Shown: piece after piece, positions 14,966 through 22,213 of the stretch | Numbering within the stretch: the first letter of the stretch is position 1 | Layout of the letters: the number at the start of each line of letters is the position of its first letter | Assembly (NCBI GenBank): GCA_910585435.1 | Contig: CAJUEJ010000046.1 | Location: forward strand, 1-22,608 | Length of the DNA stretch: 22,608 nucleotides | Origin: an uncultured Hungatella sp. | GTDB lineage: Bacteria > Bacillota > Clostridia > Lachnospirales > Lachnospiraceae | Reading direction: 5' to 3' | The notes under the pieces: generated by a model | The model's input: the letters and a program-made list of their open reading frames with translations, nothing else | Database searches by the model: none | What the model was told of the DNA's origin: nothing | Program-made: the position numbers and the translations under genes

Positions 14966-15771
14966 AAAGATGGAGGGAAGCATTGATCGGTACAGGGCTG
15001 TTGGCACTACTTTTTCTTAGTGGATGTTCCCGGTCAGAGCAGTTGCCGCAGAAGGAAAGCGGCAATGCGTCCAGACAGGAGCCGGATACATTCACAGAAA
15101 ATCCGGAATATACAGAGGAGAACATATCTGTGGAAAAAACAGAAAAACCGGAACCGGGACCTGCAACATTGCTTTATCAAGGACAGGCAAGTATTCGCAT
15201 TGTTACAGATGAAGGGAAAGTGATTTATATTGACCCATATGCGGGAGACTCTTATGAACTGCCAGCAGATTTGATACTGGTAACACATTCACATTTTGAC
15301 CATAGCCAGACAGATAAGGTAGAAAAACGGAATGAAGGCTGTCAGATTATTACATATAAAGAGGCAGTACAAGACGGAGTGCATCAGACCTTTGAGTTGG
15401 GCTTTGTTACAGTTGAAGCTGTTGAAGCAGGATATAATTCTCTCCATGACGTGAATGACTGTGTAGGCTATGTGCTGACGTTTTCCAACAGTAAGTCCGT
15501 TTATGTGACAGGAGATACTTCAAAGACAGAACAGATGTCTCTTATGAATGAAATGGAAATTGATTATGCTTTTTTCTGTTGTGACGGGGTATATAACATG
15601 GGGCTGGAGGAAGCGGCAGAGTGTGCTGACCTTGTAGGTGCTAAACATAACATTCCCTATCATATGACCACAAATACTACCGGAAGGCAGTTTGACCGGG
15701 AACTGGCAGAACAGTTTGATGTGGAGAACCGACTGATTGTAGAGGATGGGGAAGAAATTAAAATCGAGTAG
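14962..15771 (+). CDS. Metallo-beta-lactamase-fold lipoprotein hydrolase
   Basis: A 269-residue protein starting at ATG 14962 (AAGGAG 9 bases upstream). It has a lipoprotein signal (MKRWREALIG, hydrophobic core, LSGC) and a Ser/Glu/Pro-rich linker to about residue 65. Then comes an MBL domain with the metal-binding motif HSHFDH (H109, H111, D113, H114), YVTGDTS supplying a further metal ligand, and IPYHM near the end. It resembles UlaG/YcfI-like MBL hydrolases, which act on lactones, phosphodiesters or related bonds. It would face the outside of the membrane. It is coupled to the Fe-S gene by an ATGA overlap and under promoter C, and so appears to belong to the AKR regulon. Substrate unknown. 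Confidence 0.85.
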   Translation: MKRWREALIGTGLLALLFLSGCSRSEQLPQKESGNASRQEPDTFTENPEYTEENISVEKTEKPEPGPATLLYQGQASIRIVTDEGKVIYIDPYAGDSYELPADLILVTHSHFDHSQTDKVEKRNEGCQIITYKEAVQDGVHQTFELGFVTVEAVEAGYNSLHDVNDCVGYVLTFSNSKSVYVTGDTSKTEQMSLMNEMEIDYAFFCCDGVYNMGLEEAAECADLVGAKHNIPYHMTTNTTGRQFDRELAEQFDVENRLIVEDGEEIKIE

Positions 15772-15843
15772 AAGAAAAGCAATTTTCTTATATGGATTTA
15801 TAACAAAGGCAGGTGGTGAAGTATAAAAAAGATAGAGATTGTC

Positions 15844-16233
15844 ATGCGGAAAATAGAGGAAACGGATAATATTTCCGAAATGGTTCTTGCATCTTTTACA
15901 GATAAAGAAATGCAGCAGGATATATCTATATCCAGAATTTTGTCCTTTCCAGGTTTGGAAATTCATTTAAAAGAACAAACAGTTTATAAAGATGGGGTGC
16001 GGATACCATTCAGTCACTATGAGTTTTATACACTTTATTATTTGGCAAAGCACCCAGGTTGGGTATTTACAAAAAAACAAATTTATGAAGCTGTATGGAA
16101 ACAGCCAACTGAAAACTGTGAAGCTGTCGTGACAAATACAATCAGTCATATACGCAAGAAACTCCATCAGGAAAGTCCGAAAGATGGATATATCAAGACA
16201 GTAGTAAACAGTGGATATAAATTTGAAGTATAG
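15844..16233 (+). CDS. Stand-alone winged-helix (OmpR/PhoB-type) DNA-binding protein without receiver domain
   Basis: A 129-residue protein. The C-terminal Trans_reg_C-like winged helix (about residues 40-129) reads LSFPGLEIHLKEQTVYKDG, FSHYEFYTLYYLAKHPGWVF, TKKQIYEAVW and VVTNTISHIRKKL, closing with the wing GYIKTVVNSGYKF. The N-terminal 35 residues are not a receiver domain. Such short regulators are frequent in Lachnospiraceae. The ribosome binding site before ATG 15844 is weak; GGTGG lies over 20 bases upstream, and no better start is in frame. It follows the MBL gene by 72 bases and ends before a strong terminator, so it is likely the last gene under promoter C. It is a candidate regulator of the shared palindrome. 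Confidence 0.78.
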   Translation: MRKIEETDNISEMVLASFTDKEMQQDISISRILSFPGLEIHLKEQTVYKDGVRIPFSHYEFYTLYYLAKHPGWVFTKKQIYEAVWKQPTENCEAVVTNTISHIRKKLHQESPKDGYIKTVVNSGYKFEV

Positions 16234-16238
16234 AGAAA

Positions 16239-16282
16239 CAGGGAATAACTGCAGAAATTGGCGGTTATTTCCTGCTTTTTTT
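16239..16282 (+). terminator. Strong rho-independent terminator after the winged-helix gene
   Basis: A 14-bp stem (16239-16252 with 16261-16274, two G-T or T-G pairs, 8-base loop) followed by CTTTTTTT. It closes the promoter C unit, 5 bases after the stop codon. Confidence 0.9.
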
Positions 16283-16438
16283 AAAAGACAATAAATCTTT
16301 AAAATTTTATATGAATGATAGATTGGTGAGATATTAAAAATAGATGTGCTTGTTAATATGTAGATAGCGGAAAAACCTGCCAAAGAAAAAAATGGTGTTT
16401 TGACGGGTACTTCAGTACGCCGACTTGTGAAATTAATA

Positions 16439-16475
16439 ATCCCTCTTGGCTCTGTTTTGAGTCAGGGGGATTTTT
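16439..16475 (+). terminator. Second rho-independent terminator
   Basis: ATCCCTCT and GGCTC pair with GAGTC and AGGGGGAT around TGTTTT with one bulged base, followed by TTTTT. There is no obvious gene immediately upstream that needs it; it may belong to the element backbone on the right. Confidence 0.6.
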
Positions 16476-16608
16476 GCTATATTTTGCTATTACAATTACT
16501 GCAGCTCAAAAGAATGGTTCTGTAGGTAAATCAAGTACATTTGGTATCCAGTTAAAAAAAGCTATGGCTATATACAGGGAAAATTCGGATTATACCCTGA
16601 ACAAATAG
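16441..16608 (+). pseudogene. Possible gene remnant in an otherwise empty stretch
   Basis: One plus-strand frame is open to TAG at 16606 and ends in a protein-like stretch: TAAQKNGSVGKSSTFGIQ, then KKAMAIYRENSDYTLNK. It has no start codon with a ribosome binding site, and its 5' part overlaps a terminator. I do not recognise it. It may be the tail of an element gene lost when the cargo was inserted, or chance. Nothing else in 16283-16626 looks coding. Confidence 0.25.
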
Positions 16609-16626
16609 AACGGGATAATTATGAAC

Positions 16627-16678
16627 AAACAACAGGCACACAGATGAATCCTTAATTTCATCTGTGTGCCTGTTGTTT
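16627..16678. terminator. Perfect 22-bp inverted repeat, bidirectional terminator
   Basis: Bases 16627-16648 are the exact reverse complement of 16657-16678, with an 8-base loop. One end has GTTTT and the other an AAAC flank, so it can stop transcription in either direction. It insulates the cargo from the sigma-like gene. Confidence 0.85.
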
Positions 16679-16680
16679 TA

Positions 16681-16707
16681 GAGAGCGACTAACAAGGTGT
16701 CGCTCTC
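16681..16707. other. Hairpin before the sigma-like gene
   Basis: GAGAGCGAC and GTCGCTCTC flank a 9-base loop. It directly follows the 22-bp terminator and lies about 50 bases before the sigma-like gene. It could be a leader structure. Confidence 0.45.
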
Positions 16708-16713
16708 CGCCGG

Positions 16714-17680
16714 GCTTGTTTTTCATTTTTGAAATTTAAGAAAATGGAGGACAAGCCTATGGCAAAGCCAGGCAGACTGCCGGATTTCCGAAAAACGTAC
16801 CCGGAGGCCAGCGAAGAAGTGATTGAAGTATTAAGAGAAACAGAAAGAAAAATGCAGTATCAGGAATACGACCTGAAAGCAGAACAGACCATCATCGACC
16901 AGGAAGCACAGCAGATCCGGCTCATACCAAGTCGGGAGGATTCCTTTGAACGCCTGCAGGCGGAACATAAACTGCCCGCAGACGAGCAGGCCGATGTGGA
17001 AACCATCGTACTTGGCAGGATGATGCGGCAACAGCTCCATGAAGCAATTCAAAATCTGCAGAAAGGGGAGCAGTACCTGATTATTCAGTTGTTCTATGAG
17101 GACAAGAGTGAGAGGGAACTGGCGGCAGAACTGGGGATCTCCCAAAAGGCCGTGAACAAGCGCCGCCATAAGATTTTAGAGAAATTGAAAAAATTTTTTG
17201 AGAAATTTTGATTTTTTGGTTCTCAAACCTCTCTCCCAACGTGGAAATAAGTGAAGGGGATAAAATTCCCTTCTCTGTCCTTTGAAAAATACCGCCCCAG
17301 GCGGTCATATCCAGCAGTTACGATACATTAGCTGTACAGCGCGAAAGCGCGAAGCGGCGAAGGAGGACACGCCAGGACCACCTGCAGACAGTCAGAGTGT
17401 CTGTCAACAAGATAACATCAAAGGTGAAGAACGGGAAATGTCTGTTCTGAAAATGTTCCATGGCCGGAGCATTCCGCAATGATCCGTACAGCCTATAATG
17501 ATACTTCCGTCCAGTCACAGCCCCTCGAAGCAGAGGGAACCGTAATGAGGGCGGCGGCCAGAGGTCCTGGCCGGTGTTAGAGTCCCATGACGGTTCGCCA
17601 AAACCGGTTGTAACTGACTGCCCAGGCTCCGGGAAGTAGTGTCGAATAGGAGCAGATGAAACTTAAAATGAAAAACAAGC
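16714..17680. repeat. 16-bp perfect inverted repeat flanking the sigma-like gene and the empty region
   Basis: GCTTGTTTTTCATTTT at 16714-16729 is the exact reverse complement of 17665-17680. The copies are about 950 bases apart and enclose the sigma-like gene and most of the hairpin-rich DNA. The right copy also forms a local hairpin with 17685-17692. They could be element ends, pairing arms of one transcript, or coincidence favoured by low complexity. Confidence 0.4.
16759..17211 (+). CDS. Sigma-70 region 4-like regulatory protein of the element
   Basis: A 150-residue protein. ATG 16759 follows TGGAGG by 8 bases; an upstream ATG at 16744 overlaps that site. The C-terminal 55 residues form a sigma region 4 helix-turn-helix: LQKGEQYLIIQLFYEDKSER, ELAAELGISQKAVNKRRHK, then ILEKLKKFFEKF. 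The N-terminal part is acidic and helical with no region 2, so it is not a complete sigma factor. Such proteins are common on clostridial conjugative elements and phages, where they are thought to control transfer or late genes. It faces the MazF module, with about 640 bases of non-coding DNA in between. Confidence 0.8.
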   Translation: MAKPGRLPDFRKTYPEASEEVIEVLRETERKMQYQEYDLKAEQTIIDQEAQQIRLIPSREDSFERLQAEHKLPADEQADVETIVLGRMMRQQLHEAIQNLQKGEQYLIIQLFYEDKSERELAAELGISQKAVNKRRHKILEKLKKFFEKF

Positions 17681-17766
17681 ACGATTTTTCATGTGAGGAC
17701 ATGTCATCAGTTGTCAGACTGATGATCTACGCGCACATCAGTGCGCTTCTATGTTAAAACAACTGG
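17212..17766 (+). other. Hairpin-rich region without a recognised gene; candidate structured RNA or transfer-origin region
   Basis: No convincing gene is seen in 17212-17854. Hairpins visible directly: ACCGC/GCGGT (17291-17305); palindrome GCTGTACAGC (17331-17340); GCGC-GAAA-GCGC with a GNRA loop (17339-17350); CAGACA/TGTCTG (17385-17403); CCCTC/GAGGG (17522-17537); GAACCGT pairing with ACGGTTC (17537-17543, 17590-17596) enclosing GGCCAG/CTGGCC (17556-17572); ATGAAAAA/TTTTTCAT (17668-17692); CATCAG/CTGATG; GCGCAC/GTGCGC (17731-17746). The nested pairing suggests an RNA fold, and a terminator follows at 17767. A transfer origin, a group II intron remnant or an element end are alternatives. Confidence 0.4.
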
Positions 17767-17798
17767 GCGGCGGTCTGTATTTGAGACCGCCGCTGTTT
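17767..17798 (+). terminator. Rho-independent terminator before the MazF gene
   Basis: GCGGCGGTCT (17767-17776) and AGACCGCCGC (17784-17793) form a perfect 10-bp stem with a 7-base loop, followed by TGTTT. It would end a transcript coming from the hairpin-rich region. Confidence 0.75.
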
Positions 17799-17854
17799 AA
17801 AAGGGAAGGCAGGGATATTTATGTTTCTGCCTTTCATGACGGAGGAAAAAGAAG

Positions 17855-18286
17855 ATGGCAAGGAAAAGGATACGGCGGGGAGATATCTACTATGCCGATC
17901 TGAGGCCGGTGGTGGGCAGCGAACAGGGCGGCATTCGCCCAGTGGTGATCCTGCAGAATAATACAGGGAACCAGTTCAGTCCGACTACCATAGCGGCAGC
18001 GATTACCAGCCGGGATGAGAAGCACAAACTCCCAACTCATATCCGGATAGGCGGGCAGTTTTATGGTCTGCATCAGAATTCCATGATACTGCTGGAGCAG
18101 GTCCGGACGCTGGACCGGAGAAGGCTGCGTGATTACATAGGCTGCCTGGACAAAGAGACCATGCAGGCAGTGGACCGGGGGCTGACCGTCAGTCTGGGGA
18201 TGAAGCGTCTCCAGGGGGAGGAGAAGGCGGACAGTCAGAATCCGGGACGGACAGGAATGAGGGAACGGACCAGAAGAGGAGGATGA
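17855..18286 (+). CDS. MazF/PemK-family toxin (endoribonuclease)
   Basis: A 143-residue MazF-fold protein; GGAGG lies 9 bases before the ATG. The family core is intact: RRGDIYYADLRPVVGSEQGG, IRPVVILQNN with the catalytic Arg, and TTIAAAITS with the Thr that completes the active site, then LEQVRTLDRRRL and GLTVSLGM. The C-terminal 25 residues are a basic tail. MazF toxins cut mRNA at short motifs and are normally neutralised by a MazE partner; no MazE-like gene adjoins it. It begins an accessory module of four closely spaced genes, ending with a degenerate MazF-like paralogue at 19135 that could be its partner. Confidence 0.88.
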   Translation: MARKRIRRGDIYYADLRPVVGSEQGGIRPVVILQNNTGNQFSPTTIAAAITSRDEKHKLPTHIRIGGQFYGLHQNSMILLEQVRTLDRRRLRDYIGCLDKETMQAVDRGLTVSLGMKRLQGEEKADSQNPGRTGMRERTRRGG

Positions 18287-18289
18287 GAG

Positions 18290-18637
18290 ATGGAAAACAG
18301 AAAGAAAAAAGCATGGATCTACACCCATATCGATGCGCCGGAGGACAGTCATGGTGCCTTAAAAAAGCAGTATGAACAGCTGAATACTTATGGAGAGCAA
18401 CTTCATACAGAGATTGCAGGCAGTTCCAGTGACACGGGAGGCAGACCGGGATTGGGTAGACAGGGACTGAACCTGTTCCTGGAGGCAAAGGACAGCAGGG
18501 GGATCGAAGTGCTTTTGCTCCTGGATACGTCCAGGATCTCCTGTGATGAAAAGCAGTGTGGGGAATTCCTGCGCCAGATGGCGAAAAGCGGGATCAAGGT
18601 ATGCTCTCCTCTGGAGGGGCGGCTCTCTGCCAGGTAG
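18290..18637 (+). CDS. Serine-recombinase-like N-terminal domain without the catalytic serine
   Basis: A 115-residue protein, 3 bases after the MazF stop, with GAGGAGG upstream. It has the resolvase N-terminal layout: AWIYTHIDAPEDSHGALKKQ, EQLNTYGEQLHTEIAG, GLNLFLEAKDSRGIEVLLLL, DTSRISCDEKQC and LRQMAKSGIKVCSPLEG. Where active resolvases have YxRxS, this has YTHID, so the nucleophile serine is missing, and there is no DNA-binding C-terminal half. Such short proteins occur on Tn1549-like elements next to MazF genes. They may be regulators or accessory DNA-binding proteins rather than recombinases. Confidence 0.7.
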   Translation: MENRKKKAWIYTHIDAPEDSHGALKKQYEQLNTYGEQLHTEIAGSSSDTGGRPGLGRQGLNLFLEAKDSRGIEVLLLLDTSRISCDEKQCGEFLRQMAKSGIKVCSPLEGRLSAR

Positions 18638-18664
18638 CCGGCAGTCAGATTATGAGGTGTATGG

Positions 18665-19168
18665 ATGGATTATATCGTAAAAACAAGGATACTGCTGAAT
18701 ACAAATTTCAATATCAGCGAATTTAATGATCTGATGTACGAAGATGCAAAGCCGCATATCATTGAGGATATCAAGTCAGTGATAGAAGAGGATCCGACCC
18801 TGTGCGGGTACATTGACGGGGATCTGACCTTTCGTTTTCTGTCCAATTATAAAGTGCTTTTGACCTATGACTTCAACTGTAATGATGAGAACGGGGCAGA
18901 AGCGGAAAGCTTTTCCAAATCCTGTGTGGAGGATATCCGGAAGGAGCTGGAAGGGAAAGGATACCGTATCGATAGGATCAGCTGCACGGCAGAAGAGATG
19001 GATATGGAATGGCTGGACAAGTTGGAAGATATGGTTTTTCAAAGCCAGAACGGTAGGCACAAAGCCTTTGATGGCAGCTATATCAGAAAAGGTTGGAATG
19101 AATCGATCAGGCATTGCCTGGAGAAGGGGTTGGTATGGAGAAAGAACAAATCTATTATGGGGAACTGA
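18665..19168 (+). CDS. Unrecognised element protein
   Basis: A 167-residue protein of no family I recognise; GAGGTG precedes the ATG. It starts MDYIVKTRILLNTNFNISEF and is acidic, with a beta-rich N-terminal half (GYIDGDLTFRFLSNYKVLLT) and a helical C-terminal half ending in basic residues. Its 3' end overlaps the following MazF-like gene by 34 bases, which suggests translational coupling. There is no signal peptide or membrane segment. Position inside a MazF, resolvase-like, MazF-like module makes an accessory or antitoxin role thinkable, but nothing in the sequence shows it. Confidence 0.6.
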   Translation: MDYIVKTRILLNTNFNISEFNDLMYEDAKPHIIEDIKSVIEEDPTLCGYIDGDLTFRFLSNYKVLLTYDFNCNDENGAEAESFSKSCVEDIRKELEGKGYRIDRISCTAEEMDMEWLDKLEDMVFQSQNGRHKAFDGSYIRKGWNESIRHCLEKGLVWRKNKSIMGN

Positions 19169-19563
19169 TACCGGTCACTGATGGTGAATCTGCCAGGATC
19201 CCGACTATTGTGATCATACAAAATAACCCGGAAGACCACATCAGCCTGTCTGAACAGGCGGAAGAAATCCTGGCTTCTTTTAAAGGCGGGCAGCTTTTGC
19301 CTTCGGGAAGTCTGGCTATCAGTCGTTTGATCCGGGAACAGGATGTAGCAGTCCTGATGACGGCTCAGGTATGTTCGGTTGACAGTCGCTGTCGCAAAGA
19401 ATTGGCAGGACACCTGAATGCAGCGGCCATGCAGTATGTGGATCAGGCAGTAGCATCCAGTTTTGGTCTGGGAGAAATCCTGGCACAGAATGATATCTAT
19501 GAAGAAAAGCAGAGCATGGATTTAAAAATTTTAATGAAGGGTTCCAGTATGCCTGCCAGTTAG
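19135..19563 (+). CDS. Degenerate MazF-like protein, probably catalytically dead
   Basis: A 142-residue protein; ATG 19135 is chosen because GAGAAGGGG precedes it, over the TTG at 19114. It lines up with the MazF at 17855 over most of its length: QIYYGELIPVTDGE with IYYADLRPVVGSE, IVIIQNN with VVILQNN, and AQVCSVDSRCRKELAGHL with EQVRTLDRRRLRDYIGCL, ending ASSFGLG against TVSLGM. The Arg before the first strand pair (RPVV) is replaced by PTIV, and the ITS threonine segment is replaced by EILASFKG. Both active-site positions appear lost. It may act as a decoy or partner of the intact toxin. The stop is followed by 189 bases before the transposase gene. Confidence 0.65.
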   Translation: MEKEQIYYGELIPVTDGESARIPTIVIIQNNPEDHISLSEQAEEILASFKGGQLLPSGSLAISRLIREQDVAVLMTAQVCSVDSRCRKELAGHLNAAAMQYVDQAVASSFGLGEILAQNDIYEEKQSMDLKILMKGSSMPAS

Positions 19564-19752
19564 GGGGCATCAAATTTTTGGCAGACCTGTTTTCCAGTGA
19601 CCAGATTCCCCGGACAGGGCCGAGCCTGTGCTGAAAATATCCCTTGTTGGTTATGCTTAGGGTTGGGCAACCATATTTGTTGGGTTTGCGTATGGCTGTC
19701 ATCGCGGTAACACGGTATACTGTGTATGACGTGAAGGAAGGAGGGAGAAGCG
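19564..19752 (+). promoter_or_regulatory. Gap before the Tn554-type genes, with a palindrome near the tnpA start
   Basis: ACACGGTATACTGTGT at 19710-19725 is an imperfect palindrome about 30 bases before the tnpA start, suited to a regulator or recombinase site. ACAGG/CCTGT at about 19613-19628 is a weak hairpin. The left end of the Tn554-like element should lie here or nearby, but I cannot define it. AAGGAGGG precedes tnpA. Confidence 0.35.
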
Positions 19753-20871
19753 ATGAGGAGATATGCCGTAGAGACCATAGTCGATGAGAACGTAAAATAC
19801 TATTTTATCCGGGACTGTGAGACGCTGGAGATTGTCCTGCTCCCGTCCAAATATCTGAAACATAAGACAAAGTCGAACCGTTCCCCCAATACAGTGAAGC
19901 GGTCCGCATTCTCCATCTGCTACTACCTGGAATATTTAGAAGAACTTTCCCTGGATATCCCGCAGGTCTGCGGACTGGACTTTGAGAAACAGAGTGACCA
20001 CTTTGTGGGGTTCCTCCACTGGCTGAAGGCCGGGAACCACACACAGGAAAACAAAATAAGGACAATCAACAATGGAACCTGTAACGCATACCTGGAGGAT
20101 GTGTTCAGGTTTTATCTTTTTGCCGAGGCCCAGGACATCCGGATCGGGAGCCTGAAGGTGCTGTCCTACAGCTACCATATGGCGGTCAATGCCGTAGGTG
20201 TACAGAAAAAGCTGCGCTATCAGTCCTTTAAGGGGTATCTGCAGGCGGAAGAAAGGGATGTCAGACCGGCAGAGCAGGAGGAGATCCTCACGCTCCTTAA
20301 GACATGCACCAACTGCCGGGACCAGCTTCTCCTGCTGTTATTGGCGGAAACCGGCTTCCGGATCGGGGAACTCCTGGGAGTACGGTATACCCATGACATT
20401 GATTATACCCACCATATGGTAGGCGTTTATTTCCGGGAGGACAATGACAACGATGCTAGGGCCAAGAATGCGGAATACCGGAAAGCCAAAATCAGCCAGG
20501 ATACTTATGAATTCCTGATGTACTATCTGGCAGAATACCGGGAACTGCTGCAGCACCAGTCATACCTGTTTATCAACATCACAGGGAAAACAGCAGGACA
20601 GCCCCTGAAAGCAGACAGCGTCTACGACATGCTGAAGCGGATGGAGAAAAAGACCAGCATTGACCTGACACCGCATATGCTCCGCCGTTATTTTGCCAAC
20701 ATGCGGCGGAAAGCCGGATGGCGGCTGGAGATGATCCAGCAGGCTCTTGGGCATAAGCATATCGGGACTACCATCAGATACCTGAACATCGTGGATGATG
20801 AACTGATCGAGGCCAGTCAGGAATTCTACGCAAAGCATTCAGCACTGTACGGGGTGAAGGAACTGCTATAG
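19753..20871 (+). CDS. tnpA: Tn554 TnpA-like tyrosine recombinase
   Basis: A 372-residue site-specific tyrosine recombinase, the first of the three-gene transposition system typical of Tn554. The catalytic residues are visible: R203 (ETGFRIGELLG), H308 and R311 (PHMLRRYF), H334 (LGHKHIGTT) and the nucleophile Y343 (RYLNIVDDE). The N-terminal SAM-like domain (about residues 45-160) carries SFKGYLQAE near its end. TnpA length in Tn554 is similar. It has a strong ribosome binding site and is followed after 16 bases by tnpB. With TnpB and TnpC it normally inserts site-specifically; here TnpB is broken, so the element is probably immobile. Confidence 0.88.
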   Translation: MRRYAVETIVDENVKYYFIRDCETLEIVLLPSKYLKHKTKSNRSPNTVKRSAFSICYYLEYLEELSLDIPQVCGLDFEKQSDHFVGFLHWLKAGNHTQENKIRTINNGTCNAYLEDVFRFYLFAEAQDIRIGSLKVLSYSYHMAVNAVGVQKKLRYQSFKGYLQAEERDVRPAEQEEILTLLKTCTNCRDQLLLLLLAETGFRIGELLGVRYTHDIDYTHHMVGVYFREDNDNDARAKNAEYRKAKISQDTYEFLMYYLAEYRELLQHQSYLFINITGKTAGQPLKADSVYDMLKRMEKKTSIDLTPHMLRRYFANMRRKAGWRLEMIQQALGHKHIGTTIRYLNIVDDELIEASQEFYAKHSALYGVKELL

Positions 20872-20887
20872 AAAGAGGTGAGAGGAA

Positions 20888-22213
20888 ATGCCCGCATATG
20901 CAATTCAGCAGCCAGAACTGCAGAGCTTTCCGCAGGAAAACAGACAGCCGGAGCTTCCGTCCAGGGTCTGTGAGGAACTGGATGCCTGCACAGAGACAGG
21001 GCGTGTTGAAAGAAACAAGCTGAAAGCATTCCTTCTGGAGACGGGCATCAGAAGCATCACGGAGATGGACTACCCACTGCGGCAGGCATATAAGGAGTAT
21101 CTGGATCAGCATATCCAAAAGCCGGAACGGTACCTGAAAGCATATGACAGGGTAAAGCAGCATTCCATCCGGGAGCAGATGCAGACCCTTGCAGGCAGAC
21201 AGCAGTGCAGATGGCAGTTGGAGGACAGGATCCTGTTCCTCCCTTACCATCCGGATCCGACCATTGTGGCGGAGTTCGACTCCGTCTGGAACAGGCCAAA
21301 CATGGTATGGGACTTTGCCAGAACCTGTAGCCAGACCTTAAAACATCAGATATTTATAACGCTGAATGCTGTCATAGAACGCTTTAAGGAACCACGGCGA
21401 AGGGAGCAGAGACTTTCAGGACTCCAGTTCCTCTACGATTTCTGCACAGAAAAAAGGATTGCGGATATTGAAAAGCTGGAGATGGAGCAGATAAAGGAAT
21501 TTGAGACCTGGCTGGAACGGGAAGGGCGGACCAACAGCGAAAGCAGGAAACAGCAGATGCTGCCAATCCTGAACTTCTGCAGAAAGACCGTATTTTTACA
21601 GAACGAAGAGATCCACTGGGATGCGAATATCTGGTATCTGGAACGACTGCACCTACCAAAGAACCGGGTGAACCCAAGCGGCTCCTTCACAAGTATTTCC
21701 TTCCTGGAGATCGTAAGGCCGGATAATCGAAGGTATGCACAGGAATATATGAAATACCAGTTTGGGATTACCGGCCAGGCAGTCAGCACCCTGGTGGTCA
21801 AGTATGAAGGGATAAGGAATTTTCTGGTCTGGCTTGGCCAAGAGGACATAAGCGTATGCGAATGCTCCGAAAACAGGATTGATACATACCTGGAACAGCT
21901 GCAGGAAAGGGGCATCATAGCAAAGACATTCAACGAATATCTGGCAGGGATACATCATTTTTTCCGGTTTCTGGTGGTGCGGGGACACTTAGAGCAGGTG
22001 CCGTTCCATCCGGAGTACCATCAGAAAAAGGTGATACCAAAACACCATGACCGGAGCGTTTCCCAGGAAGTGTGCATGGAGATGCTGTCAAAGCTCCATC
22101 TCCTGCCAGAAGACCAGTGGTGCATGTACCTGCATCTCTGGTGTCTAGGGCTTCGCATCAGCGAGGTATGCACCCTGAAAGGAAATGCTTACTACCGGCA
22201 GGGAACTGGATGA
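20888..22213 (+). pseudogene. tnpB: Tn554 TnpB-like tyrosine recombinase, 3' part lost
   Basis: 441 codons of a protein whose family is over 600 residues. The large N-terminal region is present, with core-binding domain YMKYQFGITGQAVSTLVVKY and TFNEYLAGIHHFFRFLVVRG, and the first catalytic Arg is present at R423 (WCLGLRISEVCTLKG). Just after GNAYYRQG (near 22203) homology to TnpB stops; the HxxR, H and Tyr motifs are missing. The frame ends at 22213 inside sequence that codes, one frame over, for a serine recombinase tail. The gene has therefore been cut by a deletion or recombination and cannot encode an active recombinase. Confidence 0.82.

Noticed and set aside
17212..17766. Group II intron
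   Set aside because: The GAACCGT/ACGGTTC pair superficially recalls intron domain V, but the characteristic AGC triad, short domain V loop and a reverse transcriptase gene are absent.
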